The notes under the pieces were generated by a model. That model saw only the letters and a program-made list of their open reading frames with translations. It did no database searches and had not been told where the DNA came from. This document shows, piece after piece, positions 19,554-31,388 of a stretch of DNA of 64,000 bases. The translations under genes were made by a program, and so were the position numbers. Position 1 is the first letter of the stretch; every line of letters begins with the position of its first letter. Origin of the DNA: Paenibacillus dendritiformis (GTDB lineage Bacteria > Bacillota > Bacilli > Paenibacillales > Paenibacillaceae); contig NZ_OX216966.1 of NCBI RefSeq assembly GCF_945605565.1, forward strand, positions 6,615,001-6,679,000. Direction: 5' to 3'.

Positions 19554-20096
19554 TTACTTCGCGAAAGGCATGCCGAGTTGCGTCAACAATTCGCGGGACT
19601 CTTCGTCCGTTTTCGCCGTCGTTACGACAACGATGTCCATACCGCGCACTTTGTCTACTTGATCGTACTCGATCTCAGGGAAGATGATTTGCTCCTTCAG
19701 ACCAAGCGTGTAGTTGCCGCGGCCGTCAAATGCTTTGTTCGAGATACCGTGGAAGTCACGGACACGAGGAAGCGTGACGTTGAACAATTTGTCCAGGAAG
19801 TGATACATGCGCTCACCGCGCAAAGTCACTTTCACACCAATCGGCATTCCTTCACGAAGCTTAAAGCCTGCGATAGACTTCTTCGCACGTGTAATTACTG
19901 GTTTTTGACCCGCGATCAATTGCAGTTCAGCAACAGCCGAATCCAAAACTTTGGAGTTTTGAACAGCCTCACCCATACCCATGTTGATGACGACTTTCTC
20001 CACTTTTGGTACCTGCATAACGGATGTATAGTTGAACTTCTGCATCAGCGCAGGAGTAACTTCGTTCAAGTAACGTTCTTTCAGACGAGCTGCCAT
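19554..20096 (-). CDS. rplE: 50S ribosomal protein L5
   Basis: 180 residues. [18 protein letters not shown] start and [21 protein letters not shown] end. It binds 5S rRNA and touches the P-site tRNA. AAGGAGGTC precedes the ATG. Confidence 0.97.
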   Translation of the reverse strand: MAARLKERYLNEVTPALMQKFNYTSVMQVPKVEKVVINMGMGEAVQNSKVLDSAVAELQLIAGQKPVITRAKKSIAGFKLREGMPIGVKVTLRGERMYHFLDKLFNVTLPRVRDFHGISNKAFDGRGNYTLGLKEQIIFPEIEYDQVDKVRGMDIVVVTTAKTDEESRELLTQLGMPFAK

Positions 20097-20122
20097 AAGG
20101 CACTGACCTCCTTTCTTAGCGA

Positions 20123-20473
20123 TTAGTCGATGATTGCGCCAGAGCGCTTAGCGACGCGCACTTTTTTGCCGTTCTCCACTTTGTAACCGATGCGCGTTAC
20201 TTTACCGGACTTCGGATCCACGTGCATGACGTTGGATGCGTGGATAGGCGCTTCTTGCTCGATGATACCGCCTTGCGGATTCGCAGCGTTCGGCTTCTGG
20301 TGCTTCTTCACCATGTTGACTCCTTCAACGAGAACACGGTTCTCGCGCGGATACGCAGCAATAACGCGGCCTTTTTTACCTTTGTCCTTACCCGTGATGA
20401 CGATGACTGTATCGTCCTTCTTCACGTGCAGCTTATTGTTATGCGACTCGAGAATTTTCTTCAGTCGTGGCAT
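20123..20473 (-). CDS. rplX: 50S ribosomal protein L24
   Basis: 116 residues with a KOW motif ([21 protein letters not shown]) and [19 protein letters not shown]. An assembly initiator of the 50S subunit. AGGAGGTG precedes the ATG. Confidence 0.97.
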   Translation of the reverse strand: MPRLKKILESHNNKLHVKKDDTVIVITGKDKGKKGRVIAAYPRENRVLVEGVNMVKKHQKPNAANPQGGIIEQEAPIHASNVMHVDPKSGKVTRIGYKVENGKKVRVAKRSGAIID

Positions 20474-20512
20474 GTGTCACACCTCCTGCATCTTGCCTGG
20501 CCGGCAAGTTGA

Positions 20513-20881
20513 TTAGATCACTTCCGGAGCCAGGGAAACGATTTTCATGAAGTCTTTCTCGCGAAGTTCACGAGCAACCGGTCCGAAAATACGAGTTCCG
20601 CGTGGGCCCTTGTCTTCTTTTACGATAACTGCCGCGTTTTCGTCAAACGAGATGTAAGAACCATCTTTCCGACGAACGGAGCGCTTCGTACGAACGATTA
20701 CAGCTCTTACAACGTCGCCCTTTTTGACAACGCCGCCTGGTGTTGCTTGTTTTACAGAACATACGATCAAATCACCAATGTGGGCCGCTTTGCGTCCGGT
20801 TCCGCCCAACACGCGAATACACATCAATTCTTTCGCACCAGAGTTATCTGCGACCTTCAAACGTGTGAATGGTTGAATCAT
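20513..20881 (-). CDS. rplN: 50S ribosomal protein L14
   Basis: 122 residues. [19 protein letters not shown] and [20 protein letters not shown] are diagnostic. Sits at the subunit interface, the docking site of the RsfS silencing factor. Confidence 0.97.
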   Translation of the reverse strand: MIQPFTRLKVADNSGAKELMCIRVLGGTGRKAAHIGDLIVCSVKQATPGGVVKKGDVVRAVIVRTKRSVRRKDGSYISFDENAAVIVKEDKGPRGTRIFGPVARELREKDFMKIVSLAPEVI

Positions 20882-20916
20882 TCGATTGTCCTCCTTTCGT
20901 TGAAGCTATTCGCTGC

Positions 20917-21183
20917 TTAAACGATGACTGCTTTTTCTACGATTTCAACGAGTCTCCAGCGCTTGTCTTTCGACAACGGGCGAGTCTCCATGATTTTCAC
21001 AGTATCGCCGATTTTTGCTTCGTTGTTCTCATCATGCGCTTTGAACTTCTTCGTATAACGGATGCGCTTGTGATACAGGTCATGCTTCTTGTATGTTTCG
21101 ACCGCGACGACGACGGTTTTGTCCATTTTATCGCTGACGACTTTGCCGACTTGCACTTTACGAGCGTTACGTTGTTCACTCAT
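20917..21183 (-). CDS. rpsQ: 30S ribosomal protein S17
   Basis: 88 residues from the ATG at 21183 (AAGGAGG upstream). OB-fold with [20 protein letters not shown] and [17 protein letters not shown]. The longer reading from 21207 includes its own ribosome-binding site and is rejected. Confidence 0.96.
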   Translation of the reverse strand: MSEQRNARKVQVGKVVSDKMDKTVVVAVETYKKHDLYHKRIRYTKKFKAHDENNEAKIGDTVKIMETRPLSKDKRWRLVEIVEKAVIV

Positions 21184-21244
21184 GAGTGTTGGGCCTCCTT
21201 CCTGCATACAGGATCTCTATATTCCGATTCGACATCAAGGTCGA

Positions 21245-21445
21245 TTAACTAGTAATCCCAAGTTCTCTTTCACGAAGAACCGTATGTGCGCGAGCAATCG
21301 CTTTGCGTACATCACGGATACGAGTCGGGTTGTCAAGCTGTCCGGTAGCCAATTGGAAACGGAGGTTGAAAAGTTCTTCCTTGAATCCGGCAATCTTTTG
21401 TTCAATTTCAGCAGTGGTCAAGTTGCGGAATTCACTAGCTTTCAT
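21245..21445 (-). CDS. rpmC: 50S ribosomal protein L29
   Basis: 66 residues, all helical: [20 protein letters not shown] and [18 protein letters not shown]. Near the exit tunnel, contacting trigger factor and SRP sites. Its ATG overlaps the rplP stop (TAATG). Confidence 0.96.
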   Translation of the reverse strand: MKASEFRNLTTAEIEQKIAGFKEELFNLRFQLATGQLDNPTRIRDVRKAIARAHTVLRERELGITS

Positions 21446-21870
21446 TATGCTTCACCACCCATTTCTTCACGTTTCACGAACTTCGTCTTGACTGGCAGCT
21501 TGTGAGCGGCAAGACGCATTGCTTCGCGAGCTACTTCCTCGGAGACACCAGAAAGTTCGAACATGATCTTGCCTGGTTTAACCACAGCTACCCATTTCTC
21601 AACGTTACCTTTACCGCTACCCATCCGAACCTCAAGCGGCTTCGCCGTGATTGGTTTGTCAGGGAAAATTTTAATCCATACTTTACCGCCACGCTTGATG
21701 TAACGAGTCATCGCGATACGGGCAGCCTCGATTTGACGGTTCGTGATCCACGTCGGTTCCAATGCTTGGAGACCGAAATCGCCAAAGTTAAGCGTTGTGC
21801 CGCCTTTCGCTTGACCTTTCAAGCGTCCTTTGAATTGCTTGCGGTGTTTTACACGTTTAGGTACCAACAT
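21445..21870 (-). CDS. rplP: 50S ribosomal protein L16
   Basis: 141 residues. [19 protein letters not shown] start, [18 protein letters not shown] and [17 protein letters not shown] middle. Sits near the A-site tRNA elbow; the Arg hydroxylated by some bacteria lies in the conserved middle. Coupled to rpmC by one-base overlap and two bases after rpsC. Confidence 0.97.
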   Translation of the reverse strand: MLVPKRVKHRKQFKGRLKGQAKGGTTLNFGDFGLQALEPTWITNRQIEAARIAMTRYIKRGGKVWIKIFPDKPITAKPLEVRMGSGKGNVEKWVAVVKPGKIMFELSGVSEEVAREAMRLAAHKLPVKTKFVKREEMGGEA

Positions 21871-21872
21871 GA

Positions 21873-22538
21873 TTAGTTGCCTCCTTCCTGAGCAGCCTTT
21901 TTCTTAGCCGTAGGAAGTACCTCTCCACGATAGATCCATACTTTTACGCCCAGACGGCCGTAAGTAGTATGTGCTTCCGCTGTGCCGTAGTCAATGTCAG
22001 CGCGAAGCGTATGAAGTGGCACAGTCCCTTCGCTGTAACCTTCCGAACGAGCGATTTCAGCACCGCCCAGACGACCGCTAACTGCAGTTTTGATTCCTTT
22101 TGCACCAGCACGCATCGAGCGTTGAAGCGCTTGTTTCAGAGCGCGACGGAACGATACGCGGCGCTCCAGTTGTTGTGCAATGCTCTCAGCGACGAGGATT
22201 GCATCCAAATCTGGAGTTTTGATTTCCGAAATGTTGATGTGCACTTTTTTGCCGCCAGCGATAGTTGTTACTTCGCGACGAAGGGCTTCAACTTCGGAAC
22301 CGCCTTTACCGATGACCATGCCCGGCTTAGCTGTGTGAATCGTCACGTTCACGCGGTTAGCCGCGCGTTCGATTTCGATGCGGGATACGGCTGCATCCTT
22401 CAATTTGTTTTTCAAATACTCACGAATCTTTACGTCTTCGATAAGCAAGGTACCGAAGTCTTTTTCCGCGTACCACTTGGATTCCCAATCACGGATGATA
22501 CCAACTCGAAGTCCGACTGGATTTACCTTTTGACCCAC
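21873..22538 (-). CDS. rpsC: 30S ribosomal protein S3
   Basis: 221 residues from a GTG at 22538 (AAGGAGGG upstream). [20 protein letters not shown] start, KH domain with [18 protein letters not shown], then [20 protein letters not shown]. Forms the mRNA entry channel with S4 and S5. Confidence 0.97.
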   Translation of the reverse strand: MGQKVNPVGLRVGIIRDWESKWYAEKDFGTLLIEDVKIREYLKNKLKDAAVSRIEIERAANRVNVTIHTAKPGMVIGKGGSEVEALRREVTTIAGGKKVHINISEIKTPDLDAILVAESIAQQLERRVSFRRALKQALQRSMRAGAKGIKTAVSGRLGGAEIARSEGYSEGTVPLHTLRADIDYGTAEAHTTYGRLGVKVWIYRGEVLPTAKKKAAQEGGN

Positions 22539-22551
22539 TCGTTATCCCTCC

Positions 22552-22884
22552 TTATTTTTCAGATACCACGATGGAAATGTGGCTGGTTCTCTTATTGATA
22601 CGGCTTGCACGTCCCATAGCGCGCGGACGGAATCGTTTCAAAGTAGGACCTTGGTTCACGTACACTTGCTCAACTACGAGCTTGTTCACGTCCATTTGAT
22701 AGTTATGTTCTGCATTGGCAATCGCCGAGTTGAGCAGCTTCTCCACTACCGGAGATGCCGATTTAGGCGTGTGGCGCAGAATCGCAATCGCTTCGCCCAC
22801 TTGCTTGCCGCGGATCAAGTCAATCACCAGCTTGACCTTGCGCGGAGAAATGCGAACATTATTCGCATGTGCCTTCGCTTGCAT
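22552..22884 (-). CDS. rplV: 50S ribosomal protein L22
   Basis: 110 residues from the ATG at 22884. [18 protein letters not shown] and [20 protein letters not shown]; the latter is the hairpin that lines the exit tunnel and the macrolide site, without visible deletion. Confidence 0.96.
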   Translation of the reverse strand: MQAKAHANNVRISPRKVKLVIDLIRGKQVGEAIAILRHTPKSASPVVEKLLNSAIANAEHNYQMDVNKLVVEQVYVNQGPTLKRFRPRAMGRASRINKRTSHISIVVSEK

Positions 22885-22919
22885 GGAAGTACCTCCCCTC
22901 AAATGCTATATAGTCAAAA

Positions 22920-23198
22920 TTAGCGTCTTGTTTTTTTGTCGTCGTTCGTGTGGCCTTTGTACGTGCGTGTCGGCGCAAATTCGCCGAGCTTGTGTCCGAC
23001 CATATCTTCCGTCACGTACACTGGCACGTGCTTGCGTCCATCATATACACCGAACGTATGACCGATGAATTGAGGGAAAATCGTGGAGCGGCGCGACCAA
23101 GTCTTAACAACAGCCTTCTTGTTGGACTCGTTCATTTGCTCGACTTTCTTCATCAAATGACCATCGACGAATGGTCCTTTTTTCAAACTGCGACCCAT
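22920..23198 (-). CDS. rpsS: 30S ribosomal protein S19
   Basis: 92 residues. [19 protein letters not shown] and [19 protein letters not shown] are diagnostic; S19 sits in the 30S head next to S13. Confidence 0.97.
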   Translation of the reverse strand: MGRSLKKGPFVDGHLMKKVEQMNESNKKAVVKTWSRRSTIFPQFIGHTFGVYDGRKHVPVYVTEDMVGHKLGEFAPTRTYKGHTNDDKKTRR

Positions 23199-23269
23199 GT
23201 GTGAATCCTCCCTTCACAAAACCTTATGCTTGCGTGCGTTACGCCGCAGAGTATGCAGTCGGGTAAATA

Positions 23270-24100
23270 TTATTTCGTGCGATGACGTACGATATATTTA
23301 TCGGAATGCTTACCTTTTTTACGCGTTTTGTAACCGAGCGTCGGTTTGCCCCATGGAGACATAGGCGTTTTGCGGCCGATAGGAGCTTTACCTTCACCAC
23401 CACCGTGAGGGTGATCAACCGGGTTCATGACGACACCGCGAACGGTAGGACGCTTGCCCAACCAGCGGCTGCGGCCGGCTTTACCGATTTTGATAAGCTC
23501 ATGGTCGCCGTTGCCGACGGAACCGATTGTCGCGCGGCACACTTTGAGGACCTTGCGAACTTCGCCAGAGGACAGGCGAACCGTTACATATTTATCTTCT
23601 TTACCGAGCAATTGAGCTTCCGTTCCCGCTGCGCGAACCAGCTGGCCGCCCTTGCCTGGCTTCAACTCGATGTTGTGGATAACTGTACCTACTGGAATGT
23701 TCTCAAGCGGCATTGCATTGCCTGTCTTGATGTCCGCTCCAGGACCCGATACGATCACGTCGTTCACTTTCAGACCTTTTGGCGCGAGGATGTAACGCTT
23801 CTCACCATCTGCATAATGAATCAACGCGATGTTGGACGTACGGTTCGGATCGTATTCAATCGTAGCAACGCGGCCTGGAATGCCATCCTTGTTGCGTTTG
23901 AAGTCGATGATCCGGTATTTACGCTTATGTCCGCCGCCACGGTGACGAACCGTAATTTTTCCTTGGCTGTTACGTCCTGCTTTTTTGCTCAAAGGAGCAA
24001 GCAGGGACTTCTCTGGCACATTTGTTGTGATCTCTTCGAACGTAGATACGCTCATACCACGACGAGCCGGAGATGTCGGTTTGTACTTTTTGATAGGCAC
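23270..24100 (-). CDS. rplB: 50S ribosomal protein L2
   Basis: 276 residues from a GTG at 24100 (AAGGAGGG upstream). Contains the conserved [17 protein letters not shown] loop whose His reaches the peptidyl transferase region. A primary 23S binding protein. The GTG start is notable for an abundant protein. Confidence 0.97.
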   Translation of the reverse strand: MPIKKYKPTSPARRGMSVSTFEEITTNVPEKSLLAPLSKKAGRNSQGKITVRHRGGGHKRKYRIIDFKRNKDGIPGRVATIEYDPNRTSNIALIHYADGEKRYILAPKGLKVNDVIVSGPGADIKTGNAMPLENIPVGTVIHNIELKPGKGGQLVRAAGTEAQLLGKEDKYVTVRLSSGEVRKVLKVCRATIGSVGNGDHELIKIGKAGRSRWLGKRPTVRGVVMNPVDHPHGGGEGKAPIGRKTPMSPWGKPTLGYKTRKKGKHSDKYIVRHRTK

Positions 24101-24132
24101 TGGTTTTCCCTCCTTACTTTACGAGTGTGTCA

Positions 24133-24423
24133 TTATACCGTTTCGAAGAATTCAAGAGGCTTGCTGTCTTTCGCCAGCGTGACAAATGCTTTCTTCCATT
24201 CGGTTGTATATCCGGAGTAGCGGCCATAGCGCTTCGGCTTGGCTGGCACGCGAAGCGTGTTCACGTTCGCTACCTTAACTTTGAAAATCGACTCAACGGC
24301 TTGCTTGATTTCCGTCTTATTCGCACGGATATCGACTTCAAATACATATTTCAGGTCGTTCATCATGTCGGCTGTGCGTTCAGTGATGATAGGACGCTTA
24401 ATGATATCGCGAGGGTCTTTCAT
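24133..24423 (-). CDS. rplW: 50S ribosomal protein L23
   Basis: 96 residues. [20 protein letters not shown] start and [21 protein letters not shown] middle. Docking site for trigger factor and SRP at the tunnel exit. Its ATG overlaps the rplD stop by one base (TAATG). Confidence 0.96.
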   Translation of the reverse strand: MKDPRDIIKRPIITERTADMMNDLKYVFEVDIRANKTEIKQAVESIFKVKVANVNTLRVPAKPKRYGRYSGYTTEWKKAFVTLAKDSKPLEFFETV

Positions 24424-25046
24424 TACGCGAACACCTCCTCTACCTTCTGAACCGCATCCTTCGTAATGATGAGCTTCTCATGGCGAAGCACGTCATATAC
24501 GTTCACACCGTCAGCTGCAACGAGCTTCACAGAAGGAATGTTGCGAGCGGAGAGTGCCACGTTGTCATTGTACTCAGGGACAACGACCAACGCTTTGCGG
24601 TCCACTTTCAGATTGTTCAAGATTGCAGCGAATTCCTTCGTCTTCGGCGCATTCATCGTCAATTGATCCAATACGATGATTTGCTCTGCCAGAACTTTGG
24701 AAGACAGTGCGGATTTGATTGCCAGACGGCGTACTTTCTTAGGAAGCTTATACGCATAGCTGCGTGGTGTCGGACCGAATACCGTACCGCCGCCTTTCCA
24801 TTGTGGCGAACGAATGGATCCTTGACGCGCGCGTCCAGTTCCTTTTTGTTTCCAAGGTTTGCGGCCACCACCGCTAACTTCAGAACGGGTTTTCACTTTG
24901 TGCGTACCTTGACGCATCGATGCAAGCTGCATAACAACCGCATCATGAAGCACGTGCTTGTTCGGTTCGATACCGAATACCGTGTCAGCCAGTTCGATCT
25001 CGCCGACTTGCGCACCGCTGATGTTGTATACTGCTACTTTTGGCAT
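24423..25046 (-). CDS. rplD: 50S ribosomal protein L4
   Basis: 207 residues. The basic tunnel loop [19 protein letters not shown] is intact, with no macrolide-resistance change obvious. In E. coli L4 represses the S10 operon. AGGAGGAG precedes the ATG; rplW is coupled. Confidence 0.97.
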   Translation of the reverse strand: MPKVAVYNISGAQVGEIELADTVFGIEPNKHVLHDAVVMQLASMRQGTHKVKTRSEVSGGGRKPWKQKGTGRARQGSIRSPQWKGGGTVFGPTPRSYAYKLPKKVRRLAIKSALSSKVLAEQIIVLDQLTMNAPKTKEFAAILNNLKVDRKALVVVPEYNDNVALSARNIPSVKLVAADGVNVYDVLRHEKLIITKDAVQKVEEVFA

Positions 25047-25071
25047 TCTGAGCTCCTCCTTTCCTTACGGA

Positions 25072-25695
25072 TTACTTTTTGATAGCTTGCTTAACGTTAA
25101 CGAAGCTGTTTCTCGGACCCGGAATGGAACCTTTAACGAGGATGACATTGCGTTCTGCATCCACTTTCACAACTTCGAGGTTTTGAATCGTTACGGTTTC
25201 GCTTCCCATGTGGCCTGGCAGGCGTTTGCCTTTAGGCACGCGGTTCGCTTGGATGGAACCCATGGAACCAGGACCGCGGTGATAACGGGAGCCGTGAGAC
25301 ATTGGTCCGCGGCTTTGTCCCCAGCGCTTGATTACGCCTGCGAATCCTTTACCTTTGGAGATACCTGTAACGTCAACGAATTCACCTTCTGCAAAGATGT
25401 CGGCCTTCAGCTCCTGGCCAACTTCGAATTGAGAAAGATCCACACCACGAAGTTCTTTTACGTAGCGCTTAGGCGTTGTGTTAGCTTTCTTCGCGTGGCC
25501 GACTTCCGGCTTCGTCGATCTTTTTGCTTTTTTATCAGCATAGCCGATTTGGATAGCTTCATAACCGTCGTTCTCAACGTCTTTCTTTTGAAGAACGACG
25601 CAAGGACCTGCTTCGATAACAGTTACCGGCACTACGTTACCTTCTGGGGTAAACACTTGAGTCATGCCGAGCTTTTTACCTAAGATACCTTTCAT
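25072..25695 (-). CDS. rplC: 50S ribosomal protein L3
   Basis: 207 residues. [15 protein letters not shown] start and the tip loop [19 protein letters not shown] that approaches the peptidyl transferase centre. One of the two assembly-initiator proteins of the 50S. Confidence 0.97.
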   Translation of the reverse strand: MKGILGKKLGMTQVFTPEGNVVPVTVIEAGPCVVLQKKDVENDGYEAIQIGYADKKAKRSTKPEVGHAKKANTTPKRYVKELRGVDLSQFEVGQELKADIFAEGEFVDVTGISKGKGFAGVIKRWGQSRGPMSHGSRYHRGPGSMGSIQANRVPKGKRLPGHMGSETVTIQNLEVVKVDAERNVILVKGSIPGPRNSFVNVKQAIKK

Positions 25696-25743
25696 GTTGA
25701 CACCTCTTTTCGTTCCTTAATCCGAATCAATGTAATGCAAAGC

Positions 25744-26154
<411 letters not shown>

Positions 26155-26189
26155 TCACTTCATCGCAACGTCGACGAACAACATTCACT

Positions 26190-26218
26190 ATTATAAATAA
26201 ATGTCCCGGCTTTTGCAA
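26190..26218 (-). promoter_or_regulatory. Sigma-A promoter of the S10-spc-alpha operon, with 5' leader to rpsJ
   Basis: On the minus strand TTGCAA (26218-26213), 17-bp spacer, TATAAT (26195-26190). About 130 bp of leader follow before rpsJ, including GTTACCGACACACCC and GGTGCGGTCGG segments that can pair. Between this promoter and the end of the chemoreceptor gene (26219-26366) I see no gene and only a weak ACTGTT/AACAGT hairpin. Confidence 0.7.
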
Positions 26219-26366
26219 GCTTTTTTCATAACTGTTTTCGTAACAGTCCTTACCATGCCGGAACAGCGTCCGCATCGGGTATTTTCAGACGTCCGGTACG
26301 CCAATTTGCTCGTTCAATATATTGATTCTCTCTATATAATAGGAGGACCTATGACGATAGATTTGA

Positions 26367-27716
26367 TTACAAATGAAGCGCGGTCTCATTCAGCCTCTCT
26401 GCCGAAGCGGCCACCTCGTTCGTAGCTTGTACGATGTTATCCGTCATCGCCTGCAGCGATTGCATTTGCGCCATGAAGCGTTCCAACTCCTGCACGCTCT
26501 GAACGGCCTGCCGCACAATGTCGCCGAAGGCCTCCTTCGTTCCATCCGCCTGCTCATGCACGGCCGCAACGTTGTCCTTCACCAGCCGGATCCGGTGAAC
26601 AACCGCGTTCGTTGCCAGCGTGGAGTTGCCCATAAGCTCTTCGATGTCGGCCACCGTATCCTTCGTATGAGCGGCCAGCTTGCTTACTTCCTTCGCCACG
26701 ATCGCAAATCCGGCGCCCTGCTCTCCCGCCCTTGCGGCCTCGATGGATGCATTCAGCGCCAGCAGCCCTGTCTGGTCGGCTATCTCCTTCACGGCGCCTA
26801 CAATCGAGCGGATCCGGAGCGCTGTATTCTTCAATTCCGTGATCTGAGACTGCATCTCCTGCGCATTAAGATCGATATCCCGGATCCCGTCCGAAAATTG
26901 AACCATTCGTTCCATTCCCCTGTGCGCCTTGTCCTGCGTCTTGGTGGCGGATTGTGTGGTCAGAGCGATCTTGTCCTTCATTTCCAGTCCTTTCCGCGTG
27001 AACTGCAATATCGTCTCATTCGTGTCCGTTGTCAAGCGGGCCAGCTCCCCGCTTAACTGCGAGACGCTTCCTTTCAGCTCCTCCTTCACCTCCTGGTAGC
27101 TCTGCTCCCGTTCCATCCGGCTCCGCTCTTCATATGCTTGCACGACGAGCTGCAGCTCCAGGCTCAGAATGCGATTAACGGCCAGGATGGCTTCGATTCT
27201 CCTCGCCTCCTCGCCGATATGAATGTAGAGAATAGCCGTCAATTCGTTCTGAAGGGTTTGGAACGCCCCGATATACCATTTTGTCTCCAATCCGATCTGC
27301 CGGTGCATCTCGGCGATTTTGATTCTCTTCATTATATAGGCGTGATCGATAAGCCCGTTGAACATCTCGCTTACATGCCGTTCCAGCGTCGACTGCAATC
27401 GTTCCAGGGTGCTGTGGGCCATGATCATATCCCGAAGTTCGTTAATATCGGTAATTTGGGAGTAAAAAGTGCGGGTGACATCCTTCATATAAGGAAGAAT
27501 ATGAGGCTGAATGCGTCGGAGCAGTGTCAAATCGGCTTCGGTCAGGCCGCTCAACCTGATTTGACCGTACAGCGGATGGCCCGAAGGCAGGCGAATCTCT
27601 CCATGGACCGGTTGTCCGTCATCCTGCATATTCCACCTGTCGCGCTGCGGTGCGGCAGCCTGCCCGGCCGCGGCCGAACGTCTTGAATGTAAATGAGTTC
27701 TGAGTCTTCTCCACAT
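26367..27716 (-). CDS. HemAT-like globin-coupled methyl-accepting chemotaxis protein
   Basis: 449 residues with no membrane segment, so a soluble aerotaxis-type receptor. Residues about 50-205 form a protoglobin sensor domain: His138 in IAEMHRQIGLETKWY is the likely proximal haem ligand, and a Tyr near residue 76 may be distal. A coiled coil follows (about 205-290), then the MCP signalling hairpin tip EIADQTGLLALNASIEAARA (about residue 320). The signalling half is shorter than in classic transducers. The first ATG has a poor ribosome-binding site; ATG at 27629 (residue 30) with AGGTGG upstream is an alternative. The gene lies between tuf and rpsJ, where B. subtilis has ybaC. Confidence 0.88.
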   Translation of the reverse strand: MWRRLRTHLHSRRSAAAGQAAAPQRDRWNMQDDGQPVHGEIRLPSGHPLYGQIRLSGLTEADLTLLRRIQPHILPYMKDVTRTFYSQITDINELRDMIMAHSTLERLQSTLERHVSEMFNGLIDHAYIMKRIKIAEMHRQIGLETKWYIGAFQTLQNELTAILYIHIGEEARRIEAILAVNRILSLELQLVVQAYEERSRMEREQSYQEVKEELKGSVSQLSGELARLTTDTNETILQFTRKGLEMKDKIALTTQSATKTQDKAHRGMERMVQFSDGIRDIDLNAQEMQSQITELKNTALRIRSIVGAVKEIADQTGLLALNASIEAARAGEQGAGFAIVAKEVSKLAAHTKDTVADIEELMGNSTLATNAVVHRIRLVKDNVAAVHEQADGTKEAFGDIVRQAVQSVQELERFMAQMQSLQAMTDNIVQATNEVAASAERLNETALHL

Positions 27717-27901
27717 CTTTGGTGCTTCTCATCCTTTCCCTTTCTCTTCGATACGCGCATGGCCTCTGCAGAATGCTCGATTTTTCCAATAATATTGTAC
27801 ATTGCCGATCTATACAGAGTATATAATCGATGTCATTCGCAGACATGCCGCACATCGTCAATTCCGTGAACAGCCCGGGAAAGGACGGCCGATCGTATGA
27901 A

Positions 27902-27932
27902 AAAGCCCCTCATTCCGAAGAATGAAGGGCCG
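27902..27932 (-). terminator. Terminator of the str operon after tuf
   Basis: On the minus strand GCCCTTCATTC, loop TTCG, GAATGAGGGGC, then TTTTT. A very strong hairpin about 30 bp after the tuf stop. Confidence 0.9.
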
Positions 27933-27960
27933 GGGACCGCCGGCTCGCGCCGGCAGTTCA

Positions 27961-29154
27961 TTATTTAATGATGGATGCAACCGCACCTGCACCTACTGTA
28001 CGGCCACCTTCGCGGATAGCGAAGCGAGTACCTTCTTCGATCGCGATAGGAGCGATCAGATTTACAGTAACGGTGATGTTGTCGCCAGGCATAACCATTT
28101 CCGTGCCTTCTGGCAGGTCAATGATACCTGTTACGTCCGTTGTACGGAAGTAGAATTGTGGACGGTAGCCAGTGAAGAAAGGCTTATGACGGCCACCTTC
28201 TTCTTTGGTCAATACGTACACTTGAGCAGTGAACTCAGTGTGCGGCTTAACGGAGCCTGGCTTAGCCAATACTTGACCGCGCTCGATTTCTTTACGGTCA
28301 ACACCACGGAGCAATGCGCCGATGTTGTCGCCCGCTTGAGCGGAATCCAGAAGCTTACGGAACATTTCAACGCCCGTAACAACGGATTTTTTCGTTTCTT
28401 CTTGGATACCAACGATTTCGATCTCGTCGCCAACTTTAACCGTACCACGCTCAACACGGCCAGTAGCAACCGTACCGCGGCCTGTGATGGAGAATACGTC
28501 CTCGACAGGCATCAGGAAAGGCTTGTCAGTGTCGCGCTCTGGAGTTGGGATGTAAGTGTCGATTTGATCGAACAGCTCGGTGATTTTGTCAGCCCAAGGG
28601 CCGTCTGGGTTTTGCAACGCTTCACGCGCAGAACCGCGAACGATTGGAGTGTCGTCGCCTGGGAATTCGTATTCGCTCAGAAGGTCGCGAATTTCCATTT
28701 CTACCAGTTCGAGCAACTCTTCGTCTTCAACCATGTCGCATTTGTTCATGAATACGACGATGTAAGGTACGCCTACTTGGCGGGAGAGCAAGATGTGCTC
28801 ACGAGTTTGCGGCATTGGGCCGTCAGCTGCGGATACGACGAGAATTGCGCCGTCCATTTGAGCAGCACCCGTGATCATGTTCTTAACGTAGTCGGCGTGA
28901 CCTGGGCAGTCTACGTGTGCGTAGTGACGAGTAGCGGACTCATACTCAACGTGGGACGTCGAGATTGTGATACCGCGCTCGCGCTCTTCTGGAGCTTTGT
29001 CGATTTGGTCGTAGGCGATTGCGCTGCCACCGCCATACTTTTTCGTCAATACTGTCGTGATTGCAGCTGTCAAAGTCGTTTTACCATGGTCAACGTGACC
29101 GATCGTACCGATGTTAACGTGCGGTTTCGTACGTTCAAACTTAGCCTTTGCCAT
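27961..29154 (-). CDS. tuf: Translation elongation factor Tu
   Basis: 397 residues from the ATG at 29154 (AAGGAGG upstream). [10 protein letters not shown] is the P-loop, [14 protein letters not shown] switch [13 protein letters not shown] switch II with the catalytic His. Delivers aminoacyl-tRNA to the ribosome. The longer reading to 29238 extends into the fusA-tuf gap and is not supported. Confidence 0.98.
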   Translation of the reverse strand: MAKAKFERTKPHVNIGTIGHVDHGKTTLTAAITTVLTKKYGGGSAIAYDQIDKAPEERERGITISTSHVEYESATRHYAHVDCPGHADYVKNMITGAAQMDGAILVVSAADGPMPQTREHILLSRQVGVPYIVVFMNKCDMVEDEELLELVEMEIRDLLSEYEFPGDDTPIVRGSAREALQNPDGPWADKITELFDQIDTYIPTPERDTDKPFLMPVEDVFSITGRGTVATGRVERGTVKVGDEIEIVGIQEETKKSVVTGVEMFRKLLDSAQAGDNIGALLRGVDRKEIERGQVLAKPGSVKPHTEFTAQVYVLTKEEGGRHKPFFTGYRPQFYFRTTDVTGIIDLPEGTEMVMPGDNITVTVNLIAPIAIEEGTRFAIREGGRTVGAGAVASIIK

Positions 29155-29200
29155 TTGAACCAGTTCCTCCTTAATAAGTGGAATAAGTATGTTGCGGCGG

Positions 29201-29220
29201 GCACATGACTTGTCATGTGC
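29201..29220 (-). promoter_or_regulatory. Perfect 20-nt palindrome in the fusA-tuf gap
   Basis: GCACATGACTTGTCATGTGC is perfectly self-complementary and is flanked by further GGCG/CGCC pairing. It has no T-run. It could be an mRNA processing or stabilising hairpin that lets tuf be made in excess over fusA, or a protein-binding site. Confidence 0.5.
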
Positions 29221-29250
29221 GCCAGCCGTTGCAAACATCAGGTCGGCGAA

Positions 29251-31326
29251 TTACACGCCTTTGCTCTTCGAAATGATCTCTTCCGAGATATTCCGCGGAA
29301 CTTCTTCATAGTGAGAAATTTCCATCGAGAATACACCGCGGCCTTGCGTACCGGAACGAAGCGTTGTGGAATATCCGAACATCTCTGCGAGAGGCACCTT
29401 GGCACGGATAATCTGTGCGCCTGCACGGGAATCCATACCTTCGATGCGACCGCGACGGGAGTTCAGCATACCCATTACGTCGCCCATGTACTCTTCTGGC
29501 ACGGTAACTTCGACCTTCATGATTGGCTCGAGAAGAACAGGATTACACTTCTCCTTCGCTGCTTTAAGCGCCATGGAACCGGCAATCTTAAACGCCATCT
29601 CACTGGAGTCGACATCGTGGTAAGAACCGTCCACGATCGTTGCTTTGATGTCTACGAGCGGATAACCGGCCAAGACACCGTTCTGCATCGCTTCTTCGAT
29701 TCCCGCTTGTACCGGCGCAATGTATTCGCGCGGTACAACCCCACCGACGATCTTGTTCTCGAATGCAAATCCTGCGCCTGGCTCTTGTGGTGCGAACTCG
29801 ATCCATACGTGACCGTATTGACCGCGACCACCAGACTGACGCACGAACTTACCTTCAACCCGTGCAGGTGTACGGAATGTTTCACGATAAGCAACTTGCG
29901 GATTACCGATATTCGTTTCCACTTTGAACTCGCGGCGCATACGGTCGATGATGACGTCAAGGTGAAGCTCACCCATACCGCCCAGGATCGTTTGACCTGT
30001 CTCTTCGTCCGTGTGAGCGCGGAGCGTTGGATCCTCTTCCGTCAGCTTCGCCAAGGCGACGCCAAGTTTGTCTTGGTCCGCTTTGGTCTTCGGCTCAACG
30101 GCGATATGGATAACCGGCTCAGGGAAGTTCATGGATTCCAGAATAATCGGATGTTTCTCGTCGCACAGCGTGTCGCCTGTGCCCGTATCTTTCAAGCCAA
30201 CGGCAGCCGCGATGTCGCCGGAGTAGACGATATCAATTTCTTCACGGCTGTTCGCGTGCATTTGCAGGATACGGCCGATGCGCTCGCGCTTGCCCTTCGT
30301 TGCATTCAATACGTAAGAACCGGAGTTCAATACGCCAGAGTATACGCGGAAGAATGTCAGCTTACCAACGTAAGGGTCTGTCATAATCTTGAACGCAAGT
30401 GCCGAGAACGGCTCTTCGTCCGAAGAATGACGAACCGATTCCGTTCCGTCTTCGAGATGGCCTTGAATATCAGGCACATCCAATGGAGACGGGAGGTAGT
30501 CGACAACAGCGTCGATCATCATCTGAACGCCTTTGTTGCGGTAGGAAGAACCGCAGACAACCGGGAAGATTTGAACATTGCATACCCCTTTGCGGAGAGC
30601 GGCTTTCAGTTCAGGAACTGTAATCTCTTCGCCTTCAAGGTATTTCATTGTCAAGTCTTCGTCGAGCTCTGCAATCTTCTCAATCAATTCCAGACGGAGT
30701 TCTTCCGCTTTGTCTTTCAACTCAGCCGGAATTTCCGTCTCTTCGATTTCTTTTCCGAGATCGTCTTTGAAGATGTACGCTTTTTCCGTCATCAAATCGA
30801 CGATACCTACGAAATCATTCTCTGCGCCGATAGGCAACTGAAGCGCCACGGCATTCGCTTGCAAACGGTCTTTCATGGACTCGATGACATTAAGGAAGTC
30901 AGCGCCAATGATGTCCATTTTGTTGACGTAAGCAATACGAGGTACGCCGTAACGGTCGGCTTGACGCCATACCGTCTCGGATTGTGGCTCAACGCCTTCT
31001 TTTGCAGAGAAAACGCCTACGGCTCCGTCCAATACGCGAAGGGAACGCTCAACCTCTACCGTAAAGTCAACGTGGCCCGGAGTGTCGATAATGTTAACGC
31101 GGTGACCTTTCCATTGTGCGGTCGTTGCCGCCGATGTAATCGTAATACCGCGCTCTTGTTCTTGCGCCATCCAGTCCATTGTCGCGGAACCTTCATGGGT
31201 TTCACCAATCTTATGAGTACGACCGGTGTAGAACAGAATACGCTCCGTTGTCGTTGTTTTACCGGCATCGATGTGAGCCATAATCCCGATATTACGCGTA
31301 TTTGCCAAGGAGAACTGTCTTGCCAT
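29251..31326 (-). CDS. fusA: Translation elongation factor G
   Basis: 691 residues from the ATG at 31326. Five-domain translocase: [19 protein letters not shown]-loop, [15 protein letters not shown] switch [17 protein letters not shown] switch II; domain IV with the [10 protein letters not shown] loop. No obvious fusidic-acid resistance change can be judged by eye. Confidence 0.98.
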   Translation of the reverse strand: MARQFSLANTRNIGIMAHIDAGKTTTTERILFYTGRTHKIGETHEGSATMDWMAQEQERGITITSAATTAQWKGHRVNIIDTPGHVDFTVEVERSLRVLDGAVGVFSAKEGVEPQSETVWRQADRYGVPRIAYVNKMDIIGADFLNVIESMKDRLQANAVALQLPIGAENDFVGIVDLMTEKAYIFKDDLGKEIEETEIPAELKDKAEELRLELIEKIAELDEDLTMKYLEGEEITVPELKAALRKGVCNVQIFPVVCGSSYRNKGVQMMIDAVVDYLPSPLDVPDIQGHLEDGTESVRHSSDEEPFSALAFKIMTDPYVGKLTFFRVYSGVLNSGSYVLNATKGKRERIGRILQMHANSREEIDIVYSGDIAAAVGLKDTGTGDTLCDEKHPIILESMNFPEPVIHIAVEPKTKADQDKLGVALAKLTEEDPTLRAHTDEETGQTILGGMGELHLDVIIDRMRREFKVETNIGNPQVAYRETFRTPARVEGKFVRQSGGRGQYGHVWIEFAPQEPGAGFAFENKIVGGVVPREYIAPVQAGIEEAMQNGVLAGYPLVDIKATIVDGSYHDVDSSEMAFKIAGSMALKAAKEKCNPVLLEPIMKVEVTVPEEYMGDVMGMLNSRRGRIEGMDSRAGAQIIRAKVPLAEMFGYSTTLRSGTQGRGVFSMEISHYEEVPRNISEEIISKSKGV

Positions 31327-31388
31327 GGAGTGATCTCCCTTCAAATTGGGTTAGGTAACTCAATAATCGAGACCTGCTCAGCTGAATC

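Noticed and set aside
26201..26425. Small plus-strand frame opposite the end of the chemoreceptor gene (with AGGAGG before ATG at 26351)
   Set aside because: Only the ribosome-binding-site-like run supports it; the protein is short, antisense and unlike anything known.
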